In this document: positions 16,513 to 25,702 of the stretch, piece by piece
Layout: each line of letters opens with the position of its first letter
Numbering within the stretch: position 1 is the first letter of the stretch
NCBI GenBank assembly: GCA_022570795.1
Contig: JAKUDP010000001.1
Coordinates: forward strand, 62,001-126,000
Direction of reading: 5' to 3'
DNA: 64,000 bases
Source of the DNA: Sphaerulina vaccinii
Lineage: Eukaryota; Ascomycota; Dothideomycetes; Mycosphaerellales; Mycosphaerellaceae
Notes under the pieces: generated by a model
Seen by the model: the letters and a program-made list of their open reading frames with translations, nothing else
Told to the model about the DNA's origin: nothing
Databases searched by the model: none
Program-made: the position numbers and the translations under genes

Positions 16513-17994
16513 CTACTGCGATTCGACAGTCATCGATGCACGAAGTCCCTCGCACACGGCCTGCCACTCCGAGACTTTCAGGCGTCTTTCTTCTGCATAA
16601 CCGCTGGCCTGACTTACACTCTCCCAGAGACCATCCTCGTCGCATTCGAGATCTGGAGGGCTGTCATCTTGAACATCTCCCGGTTGTGCCGAGCTCAGAG
16701 ACGTGGGAATTGCCTTTCTCCAATCGTCAATCTTGCTCCAGTCGGGAACTTCGGCCACACTATCAGGGCGCTCACCGACAGACACGGACTCATCTGATTC
16801 TTCGTCTAGCTTACTGTCATCTTCATTGTCCAGCTCAGCGACTCTGAGCTTCGCAGCTTTCAATGCCTTCTCCGCGCGAACCAGGCTCTGTGTCAGTGCG
16901 ATCTGTGCTTTCAGCTGGCGACGATCCATCTCAGATCTGGTTTCGAGTTTCTCAGTTCCAGCATGTGTATTGAGCTCTTCTTGCTCAGACAATGCTTGTC
17001 TCCGATCAAATGCTGCCTGTGCCGATTCGAGGTTCCGTTTCGCAGCTTTCAGCTCCCTCCTGGCGTTTACTCTAGCGACAATGCCCGCATTAACGACATC
17101 CGCCACACCTCTGCCGCCTATGGAGGGCTCACGTTCTGACACGGCGTATCTTGCGTCGAAGCCGAGGTCCCATGGAGTCTTTGGAAAACCGGTATCTGCT
17201 GGGGCCATGAGCCTCGACTTGACAAAGATGGGTTCCAGTGCTCTCGTTGCGGCTGTTTGTGCAGCTCTGACTTCTGCTTCCACGATAGCGAGACGGCTCT
17301 TTATGGTCTTCTGGTCCTTGCGAGCTTCTGAGTCGCGGCCTTGTAAAGCTATTAGCTTTGATTGAGTCTCAGACACTAAAGCAATATCGCCATCACTTTG
17401 CTCTCGTCTGACTTCCTGGTTGAGAAGCTCAGAACGCAGCTCGAATGACCAGTCCTGGAACTCTTTCAAGGCATTAAGCTGAGAGGAATACCTGCGACGT
17501 TCCTCTCGAGCGCTTCGTTCAGCTCTGACTGCCGCTTGGAGTTGCTGCGACAATTGCCAATCTGGTAGAAGTGCTACAACAGGTTTCTGCCCGACTTCAA
17601 CCAGGATCATACTCGGTGCCTTCGATGCGTAGTCAGATCTCTCCTCGACATCGAATACCCACGGCCTTGGGCCCGAATTCGTGTGCAACACTGGGTTCCG
17701 ATCTTGCAAGACCTGATCATCTTGCACACCTTCACTACTTCTTCCAGGCCCTGCTGGAGCCGAAGGGACTAGTCTATGATCTGATACCGGACCACTCCTT
17801 GGGGGTCCCGATGGCGCTCTTGCCACTTCTTTATCGGCATTGCTTTGTGGCAATATAGACTTGGGGTTCCGTCGGCGTCTCTTCCTGGGCGCGTCAATGT
17901 CGATGGCGCCAGGAATGACCTCAGGTTCCTCGCCCTTGAGTCGCCGTGCTCGTCGAACACCTTGTGGCTGACTCGAGCGTAGACCACTCTTCAT
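16513..17994 (-). CDS. Coiled-coil protein of unknown function
   Basis: Single exon of 493 residues from ATG 17994; not recognised as a named family. The N-terminal ~45 residues are basic, with a likely nuclear localisation signal (RKRRRRNPK, about 37-45). A Pro/Ser-rich linker follows. From about 150 to 400 the sequence is strongly helical and charged, with heptad-like Ala/Leu spacing (e.g. AAVRAERSAREERRRYSSQL), interrupted by a Gly-rich stretch near 290-310. The C-terminal third is acidic (SKLDEESDESVS). It is transcribed divergently from the DUF6590-like gene, with 207 bp between the two starts, so they may share a promoter. A structural or chromatin-associated role is possible but not shown. 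Confidence 0.6.
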   Translation of the reverse strand: MKSGLRSSQPQGVRRARRLKGEEPEVIPGAIDIDAPRKRRRRNPKSILPQSNADKEVARAPSGPPRSGPVSDHRLVPSAPAGPGRSSEGVQDDQVLQDRNPVLHTNSGPRPWVFDVEERSDYASKAPSMILVEVGQKPVVALLPDWQLSQQLQAAVRAERSAREERRRYSSQLNALKEFQDWSFELRSELLNQEVRREQSDGDIALVSETQSKLIALQGRDSEARKDQKTIKSRLAIVEAEVRAAQTAATRALEPIFVKSRLMAPADTGFPKTPWDLGFDARYAVSEREPSIGGRGVADVVNAGIVARVNARRELKAAKRNLESAQAAFDRRQALSEQEELNTHAGTEKLETRSEMDRRQLKAQIALTQSLVRAEKALKAAKLRVAELDNEDDSKLDEESDESVSVGERPDSVAEVPDWSKIDDWRKAIPTSLSSAQPGDVQDDSPPDLECDEDGLWESVSQASGYAEERRLKVSEWQAVCEGLRASMTVESQ

Positions 17995-18201
17995 GCTTGT
18001 TCACTGCTGTATCGACTTCGCGAGGGTGGGCCAACGTACTTGTCATGGACGCATCTGTTCTGGCAAGCTCCAGCATTGCCCTTTGTGGTCCGCAGCCATT
18101 GATCTCGACAAACAGCAAACATCCATGTCAGCCAGGACCTATGTGTCTGCAGTTGGTCGATCTCGCCTCATAGCGCACAAAGTCATCACGTCAAGCACAA
18201 C

Positions 18202-19459
18202 ATGGGCCACATCCCTCAAGAGACATTGGTTCGTACTAGTTACACACCGCTGACACGTCTTCAGACTCCCGCGTCTGACAGCCCACGCAAACGTAAACGT
18301 GGGAACAGAAGAAGCACTTCGGTCGATGGCGCAGAGCAAGACTTGAACTCCCACCAGACGTCGACACCGAGGCGTTACTCGTCATCAGAGTTTCGGAACG
18401 AACGAGCATCTCGCAGCGACTATTACGAGACGTCCGGATATGGTGCACACTCCCGCGCCAATGTCTCGACAACCAGGAGCCGTTCCACAGTCAGATCCAG
18501 GAGCCGTAGGAGTCGTTCCACAGTCAGGTCCAAGAGCCGTAGGCAGACGACCAAGACCGAGGTGAGTGTTCGAGATACATTGGTCATCGCCGCACCCAAC
18601 TTCAGAAGTGGCGTGTAGAGCTCGTGAGCTTACACTGCCAAATGCTGACATGATCACCCAGGCCAAAGCTGGCGACATCATTTTTGCAACTCATCACATT
18701 CATGCCGCGGGCGACGTTGATGATCGAGAGCCATTCTTCTATCCCTGCCCCATAGAACCATCCATCATGATGCTCTCCAAGGCGCGCCCATTCGTGATAG
18801 TAGCTGTTACTTCGCGCAGCCTTTTTGCTCTTCCGATCGGCAGCAAAGGTAAGAGAGGCCTCCTCGACGTTCGTAAGTATCGTCAAGATGAACTGCCTCA
18901 ATATGTCAGCTTCCAGAACGATAGCTCGGGCGAGCCATTCTACTGCGAAGCTCCGACTTTTGTCAGAGGAAGATGTCCAGGAGTTTCAGGAGTTTCAGGA
19001 GAGGCCAACAAGTCCTTCATCGATCTGACAAGGGGCACGTGGTTCGATCGCGATCATGATCACGATATCATTGGCTGGCTCTACGATGGTCAGCTGGACA
19101 TACTCAAAGAACAGTGGAAAGCTGTCAATGACATGCCAGATACCCCTTCAACATCGCCCACGTCGTTGAGCCCTTCTTCCTTGACGACAGGGCGTGGAGA
19201 CGAGATCGAGCAACTCATCAAAGCTCAGATCAGTGTTGCTCAACGCACAGCAGAGCTGTTTGGTCTTGACGTGAACAGATTCCTCCACGATGCGATCGGT
19301 GACTATCGCATTCGTGGTCGATCGACTATGAGAAGTTCGAAAGAGACCACACCAGAGACTTTGAGACATACAGAGTCGCAATTGGACGAGACTACGATGG
19401 AGGGCAATGTGGCAGACTACAGCGAAGGAGTTTCGGACGATGGCGAAGAAGTTGAGTGA
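18202..19459 (+). CDS. SR-rich protein with DUF6590-like domain
   Basis: Two exons, 18202-18561 and 18662-19459 (intron GTGAGT...GCTGAC...CCCAG, 100 bp), give 385 residues. The first exon encodes a basic region with RKRKR and an Arg/Ser repeat (SRSTVRSRSRRSRSTVRSKS). The second opens directly into AKAGDIIFATHHIHAAG and runs through a globular part (FVIVAVTSRSLFALPIGSKG, QYVSFQND), ending about residue 240. This resembles fungal DUF6590 domains, which start with G-D-I-I and carry a LPL-like strand. A Ser/Thr-rich and acidic tail follows. RS repeats often occur in splicing or nuclear-speckle proteins, but no RNA-binding domain is seen. The DUF6590 match is from memory of the family pattern, so it is moderate. 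Confidence 0.65.
18470..18546. repeat. Imperfect ~36-bp tandem repeat coding for the RS segment
   Basis: Repeated blocks built on CGTTCCACAGTCAGRTCC and AGGAGCCGTAGG inside the first exon of the DUF6590-like gene. They translate as the Arg/Ser repeat. The repeat explains the low-complexity protein segment. Confidence 0.7.
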
Positions 19460-19963
19460 TAGCAGCGGATGGGAGTTGTTGCGGATTAAAATCGAAGGCG
19501 GATGGGAGTTGTTGCGGATTAAAATCGAAGGCGGATGGGAGATTTTGGTGGCCGATGTTCAAGGAGCTGGCATCTTCTGGAGTAATTTGTGCGCACGCAT
19601 GTAAGTGAAGGTCTGCTCCAGACACCAGTGGAGCCTTCCGCTACACCATAGATGACTGTTCGATTGACTATGATGTCTCGTGTCTGTCTATCATCTCAAT
19701 GCTGAGACGTGATTAGTAGTACCAAAAGAATGTAGCCGCAGCTTGTACGAGTACGAAGCGATCGCTGTAGCGGACATACCTCAACCCTGGTATCAACGTG
19801 GGGGCTGTTTCGTCCGAGCTGACTTGCCACTTACAGCGTGCCTGATGCTATCATTGAATCTTTTCTTTGCACTCTGCTCGAAGCTGGATTTAAGGTCACA
19901 TATATCAGACTACACCTGCTATCTTCGTCAATCGCCCATGGTCTAGCAGCCACATCAGCAGCT
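19460..19963. other. Convergent 3' flanks with a short tandem repeat
   Basis: Lies between two convergent genes. It holds the 33-bp tandem repeat at 19465-19542; nothing else was supported. Confidence 0.4.
19465..19542. repeat. 33-bp perfect tandem repeat in a 3' flank
   Basis: GCGGATGGGAGTTGTTGCGG followed by ATTAAAATCGAAG is repeated exactly at 19465 and 19498; a third copy starts at 19531 and decays after 11 bases. It begins 5 bp after the stop codon of the DUF6590-like gene and would be in its 3' UTR. Confidence 0.9.
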
Positions 19964-20937
19964 TTATGCTCTGTAAGCATGATATCTCTGCCCACTGTCC
20001 AGCTCTTGACCACCTGGTGATCCTGGAAGCTCATGTGAGAAATGCCTTCCATCACGCTCATCGACATAGCTAGGCGGTCCAGGAGAGTATGGTGGCTGCG
20101 GAGAGCCCGGGTACGAAGGCACAATCGGCGACTGCGGTGGATATGCTTCTGTAGCATCATTAGCACATCTTATCACGAACGTCACGAGAACACTCACTTG
20201 ACGAGTCTTTGGCTGCCACGACCTGTGTGGTCCCTAGACCATGATCTAGCTGTTGGACTTCCGCGTCGTGATGCTCCTCGGTCTTGCTGTTTCGGCGTCG
20301 GCGTAGAAGCCATACGAGGCCGAATATTAGAGCAGCAAGTACAGCGAAACCTCCGACGGCACCGCCAGCAATGGCACCTGTGTTGCTAGTTCCTGACGAC
20401 CCATTTGGACTTGGTGATGCCGAGGAAGTACAAGCTGAGGATGAAGCTGTCGCGGCAGTTGTGCTTGAACTAGGTGCGCTCGTGCTCTGAGTCGCTGAGT
20501 TGGTCGTTGATGAAGGTGAGACGCTCGAGGAGCTGACACTGACTGTGTCATTGAGGAGCAGGTATGGTGCGGCAGTATTTGCATTGTTGCTCAGAAACGC
20601 TCCAGCCAGGTCGCTAGCCGGGCATCCAGAAGCACAAGGATTGCTTTTACAGCATCCCCAGAATGGTGGAGTAACTCCAGTACATGTGAAGAACTGTCCA
20701 GCACTACATTCTTCATCAGGTATCAGTCCGTACTGCGTGGCATCAAATGAGGTTGAAGCAAGATTCCCTGCCAGATGTTAGTGCTGCGAAGTGATCACCT
20801 GAGAAGTTTGCCTTACCTGCTGCGCAACCATTGCTGCCGCACGGATTCGTGCCACAGCAGCCGACGAACTTGCTGCCACCAGCGCAAGCATAGAATTGGC
20901 CGCCCGACGGGCAGGACATACTGGGTGTGATAGACAT
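19964..20937 (-). CDS. Single-pass membrane protein with duplicated Cys-rich ectodomain
   Basis: Three exons (20937-20817, 20767-20198, 20148-19964; introns of 49 bp each, GTAAGG and GTGAGT donors) give 291 residues. Two tandem Cys modules come first: C-PSGGQFYAC...GCCGTNPCGSNGC and C-SAGQFFTC...GCCKSNPCASGC (about 9-38 and 57-87). A Ser/Thr/Asn-rich stalk (~120-165) follows, then a membrane helix GAIAGGAVGGFAVLAALIFG, an RRRRR stop-transfer and a Pro/Tyr-rich cytosolic tail. This layout resembles Mid2/Wsc-type wall sensors and other fungal surface proteins. No signal peptide is visible before the first Cys module, so either membrane insertion is type III or an upstream coding exon was missed. 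Function not known. Confidence 0.75.
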
Positions 20938-22896
20938 TATGATTATAGCACTGTTAGGAAGTGCAGTGGAGCAGAACAGAATCCAGCTGCAGGCAGGACA
21001 ATACTTGTACCTGTTGATAGCTCGGTCGCACTTGCACGACCTAGTGCTGCGGGCAGGCCAGCCAGAACAGCGGCCTCCGAGCCTGTGTCTCGATCGTGCT
21101 CGACTGCAAGCCAAGGCCAAGCTGTAACTGTAATGCAGTACTCAAGGATCACTGCCCTGGGCAATGGTGGACATTGACCATATCGGGTCCGATACTTAAG
21201 CGAGAAGTGGTTAATTTGAGCAACGGCTTGCATTGTGCAGTAAGGCTGGAGTATCGGCCACAGCTGCGTTCCCGTGTTCCTGCTGCGATGTAAGTACGAC
21301 TGGCACTACAATACTTCTCACAGAGGAGCCTCTAGTCTCCGCAGCTCGAATAATCCAATTCCTGTCATCTTTCCGCGACAACATCGCAGCGTTTCTCTTG
21401 AGTGACTTGCGTCCTCATGGCCAGAGTAGAGTAAGGCTGAGGTCTGTGTTGTCCATGCATGGCGTTGACAGCTCCGAGGCGGAGCACGCACGTACGAAGC
21501 TTATTCCAAGATAAGACCGCGAGATTGCACAAGGCTGTGACTGTTCTCGAGCTCTGATGCTCTTATATGCTGCCTTCTAGTGGCTCCCGTGCCGTATAGA
21601 AACGATTAATGGCTCTAAGTTTCAATGTGAGATGGGGACTTCCACCGTTCCAGATCAGATTTTGATCACGCAGAACAAGCCTCTATCCTGGTCAGTCTTC
21701 AAGGCTAGAGATGGCGAGGCTGAGGAGCAAGATCGTACGCCACCAAGGACGCCATTGCGAAGGATCAGTCGGCCGCATGGTCAAGTACATCGGAAATTTC
21801 GCCGCAGAATTGTGCTGGACGGACGATGCTTGCTGGCGACGTCGTACTCTGTACCTGCAATGGTGCGCGGTCTTGACGGCAGACGTTTGGAAAAGGTGGG
21901 AGTTCTTCGTTGATGTGAGAAAGTAGAAGTCAACAATGGAAATGGAGCGGAGAAGAGATGGGCACAGACCATGTGATTCTTGGCACTGTTCTCAGCCTCA
22001 CCTCTTGACCTTCTGGCCAACTCGCACCTTCTAGACGACCATATACGCAGATTCTGTCCGCCTCTTTGGCTACATGGTACTGAAGTGATCATTGCAATAT
22101 ATCTGTTCATCGCTCTGCCTCTACCACCAATCGAGCAGATCACCCACGAGCCACCTACGCGACCACTATAATTGAGAGTGAGAAAGAGATGACAAGGTCT
22201 GTCGAGAATCGACAGCATTGAAGATAAGATGAGCAACAAGAAGATCTTGAAGATGGAACGAGCGTGATTGAGTCAAAATGGAACTCCCAAGATACGCTAC
22301 ACATGCATCGCTTCCCAGAACTCCATGCAAATGCAACACCACAACACCAAGCCAAAGACTCTACAACCTCCTCGATGAGCAGTCCAGCTTCTAATCGCAG
22401 ATTCCAAAGAAGTCTTTAATACCACTGCAGTTGTCATAATCATCATCAGCATCAGGATCAACCGCGACAGCTCCTCCTCCCGCAGCTACCAAAATTTTAG
22501 ACTTTCGCAGTGCATATCCAGAATCTATTCGCACTTTGGGAATTACGGTCATGTGGAAAGGAAGACAGCAAGGACATGAAGAGGACAAGTCGCTGACACG
22601 CGTAGCTTCTCGTAATACAGCAGCGCATACCGGTAGCTATTCGCGCTTCGATCGCAGCTTTCACAGCTCGACACAACGCGACCAGCTCCACAACGACAAG
22701 TTGTCCGAGTCACAAAGCTGGACAGAAGACAGTCAGACACAAGATTTGAAGCCACGTTAGGAGCGTGCATGCTGTGAGGGGAATAGCTCCTATTATCGCA
22801 ATTGCTTCAGCATGTACTCGACAGCTGATCAATATACACATAAGTATCCCGCGCCAGCATATACCACATATGGAGAGCTGCTTCTTGGCATGCTGA
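20938..22896. other. Long intergenic region, no supportable gene
   Basis: Nearly 2 kb. Open frames on both strands (for example 21781-22239 minus, 152 codons) have no recognisable domain or splice pattern. A short minus-strand frame ending at 22391 (tail DNCSGIKDFFGICD) has the look of a secreted-peptide C-terminus, but no plausible start or signal peptide could be joined to it. No repeats stand out. Confidence 0.4.
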
Positions 22897-23433
22897 CATC
22901 CTGACATCCTTCCAAACTCAAATGAGGCTCGAGCATCCAAGCTGACACAGAGCACTACCACTGCATCTCTTCTTCCTTTCCACCAGCTTACAGTCACCAC
23001 GAGTCCACAACAACGCCACCTCAAGACCATTGCATCCGCTCTCCTCAACTCCAATTCCCCTCACCTACTCAACATAGCAGGCCTAGGCTCCCTCTTCCCC
23101 TTCACTCTCGGCCTAATCGGAGCCATAAACCCCATAAGCGGTTTCAAGATCTTTGGCTTCCAAGAACCCACAACTTCCGAAGGTCGCAAAACAAGAGCCA
23201 ACCTCTTACTCTTCTGGGCCTCAAGGGATCTATACATGGGTCTCGCAGCTGCTGTGGCTTGGTATGAAGGCGATAAGCGAACTTTGGGCTGGATATATTC
23301 ACTCGGAGCTGGAGTTGCGATCAGTGATGGGATTATGAGTCAGAGAGAAGTTGGGAGTGGAGCGTGGAAACATGTTATGTGGGTACCTGTTGTGATTGGG
23401 ATTGGAGGGGGGTTGTTGGGGTGGTTTGATTGA
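22897..23433 (+). CDS. DUF4267-like small membrane protein, 5' end unresolved
   Basis: An open frame from 22897 to the stop at 23433. From about 23041 it reads as a small four-helix membrane protein of the fungal DUF4267 type: LLNIAGLGSLFPFTLGLIGA, the motif FGF, then LLLFWASRDLYMGLAAAVAW, GWIYSLGAGVAISDG and HVMWVPVVIGIGGGLLGW. The first in-frame ATG (23236) falls in the middle of the domain. The 144 bp before 23041 are open but contain no ATG, and an in-frame stop sits at 22894. Either a short first exon lies upstream, or the gene has lost its start and is a pseudogene. No function is established for the family. Confidence 0.55.
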   Translation, partial: HPDILPNSNEARASKLTQSTTTASLLPFHQLTVTTSPQQRHLKTIASALLNSNSPHLLNIAGLGSLFPFTLGLIGAINPISGFKIFGFQEPTTSEGRKTRANLLLFWASRDLYMGLAAAVAWYEGDKRTLGWIYSLGAGVAISDGIMSQREVGSGAWKHVMWVPVVIGIGGGLLGWFD

Positions 23434-23504
23434 TCTTATGTTGAAGTGGCGGGTGGGTGCAAAAGAAGTGTGATGAGAGAAGGTGCAAGGGAACGGCAAA
23501 AGAG

Positions 23505-25500
23505 AAAACAATCGCCCAATCTTGGCGATCATCACAACTGTCGCTGAGTAAGCCTCGATGCAGCGGTTATAGGCCTGTTGTGTTAAGCATCAGCGAATGC
23601 TGACGACTTACTATCTCAGCCACGAAGGCTAGGGGCGACTGTCGAAAGGTAGGGCTTGTAGGGCGGACATCTATGCTAACTCGCGACTGCTCATTCAAGC
23701 AAAAGTGTGTTAGCTCGAACCAGGAGAAGTCGCAAAGAAATGGCAAAAGCAATCGCGGAGCTCTCGGCTAGCACCATGTACGACTATTTCTTGAGTGATC
23801 TCAAGCGAGGGCTCTCTCACGACAATGTCAAGCATCAGTATACACCAACGACTTACTGATTGAGCCAAGGAGGCTGGGACGACTGTTGAACAGCATCGAT
23901 TTCGAAACGTACTTCAATGTCCAATCACGAGCACTTGTAAATGGCAAAAGGATGTCGACGAGAACGGAAACGTTGCGAGCAAAAGACAAAACAATCGTTT
24001 CTTCGGTCCTAGTGCACCCGTCCTTCCCAGTAGATACAGGTCTACCACTCTGAACCTCTCGAGCTGATCAGGGCTTATTCAGCATAAGCACAGTTGACGA
24101 CTTACCAGTATACCGCTAGGCCAAGCACGATTGATGAAGAGCCACGATTGCAAGACCTAGATATATGCTAACCTAGAAGTACTTCTGGACGACAAAAGAA
24201 CGCCAACGAAGACGGAGAGGTTGCAAGCAAAAGACAAAAGAATCGTATCTCTGATCTCTAGGGGTCAACACCAATGTCAGAAATGACAGCCAGTACTGTT
24301 AACAACTTCTCGTAACGCGTTGTGTTGTATCAGCATCAGCACAGCTGACGACTTGCAGGTTTGCCACTAGACCAAGGACGACTATTGATAAGTGCCGGTG
24401 TTTGCAAGTATGTAAAGACTGCTCTCCAAGGCCAGACTAGAAAGACAAAAGTAAGTGAGGAGGCATTGGAAGCAAAAGAGCAAATGATCGCGTCTTCGAT
24501 CGTTCACGGGGGACAATGCTATTGGACCGTAGACCTGTTGATCTGCGATCTCGTCAGACTGTCTCCTATAACCAAGCACAAACAATGTCGGTAACTTCCT
24601 GGCATTCCATTAGACCAAGGACGATCATTGAGAAGTGTAGACCATTGAGGCAAAAGGAGACTTTCAAGCAACAAAACAATCGCGCCTTCAATGCATGATG
24701 TGAGACTAGATTGGCTGTCCCCAGATCTATCGATCCGGAGGTTCCTGCAAAGAGGTTCTCGTTACCAAGCATCAGCACAGCCGACGACTTACGGTCATAC
24801 CACTAGACCAAGGCCGATTATTAAGAACGATGATCTCAAACAAAATATAGCAGTCTGACCTCAGCTATAGAGAGATAAGCAAAAGATGCAAGTAGAATGC
24901 AAAACAATCGCGCTTTCAATCTTAAGCACTTAGATGAGCTACTAGAGACCATTTGATCTCGCCGCTCTACGTACACCGATTTTCCCGAGCATCAACATCG
25001 TTGACGACTTATCGGTATACCACTAAACCAAGGACGATCATTGCTTTCCTCCAACCCGGAACACAATATCTAGCTTGACCTCAGCCTTATGCGGATAAGC
25101 AAAAGGGATATGTATGAACGGCAAAAAGGAACGTACCTTTTGGTTTCCAATGCGAAGCCATAAATCAAAACAATGCTCAGAACTTATAATCTTGAGCTTT
25201 CTGTAACTATCTTGTGTTACTGAGCATCAACATCGTTGACGACTTACGAGTATTCCACTAGACCAAGGACGATCGTTGGAGAGCATCAATTTCAGGAGCT
25301 ATATGATAGTTTGACCTCAGCTTCGTGGAGATGAGCAAAAATGAATATATGAATGGCAAAAAGATCGTACTTTTGCGCTCCATCTCAATCGAAATGGCTC
25401 GATAGACCTGTTGATATTAACCTTTCCTTGATACTTTGGGTTTACTGAGCACTAACGACGTCAGCGACTTATTAGTCTGCCACTAGACTATGGACGATCG
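23505..25500 (-). repeat. Second array of the structured repeat, ~9 units in inverted orientation
   Basis: Same family as at 7-10 kb but read on the minus strand. Unit 5' ends (TCGTC or variant) are at 25497, 25272, 25037, 24817, 24624, 24381, 24130, 23882 and 23638, spacing 193-251 bp. The hairpin after RTAAGTCG is kept in most copies with different sequence: CGCTGAC-GTC-GTTAGTG (25466-25450), CGTCAAC-GAT-GTTGATG (25241-25225), and CGTCGGC-TGT-GCTGATG in the copy near 24.8 kb. The 3' box appears on the + strand as variants of GGCAAAACAATCG. Units at 24624 and 24130 are degraded, and the last two (23882, 23638) have the A-box segment replaced by a small AGCC-loop-GGCT hairpin. No coding potential. 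Confidence 0.85.
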
Positions 25501-25702
25501 ATGAAGAGGGACAAAAGGGAGCTGAATATGATGGCTCATGCTGAACATCTGACTGGTCAACTGAGGCATAGACAGCATTGTGGAAAGGTAAGGTACCGCT
25601 CGTGGATGTCAGACTGCCATCTACTGAAAGCTTTCAATTGATTAGAGCGTGAACATAAGTCTTTCCACTGACATCTCGAGCAAGACGGCTAGTCTAGTCA
25701 GT

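Noticed and set aside
21781..22239. 152-codon minus-strand frame
   Set aside because: Low plausibility composition and no recognisable motif; the opposite strand is equally uninformative.
7000..25500. CRISPR-like impression from regularly spaced repeats
   Set aside because: Spacing of ~229 bp, diverged copies and a eukaryotic context with no cas genes exclude a CRISPR array.
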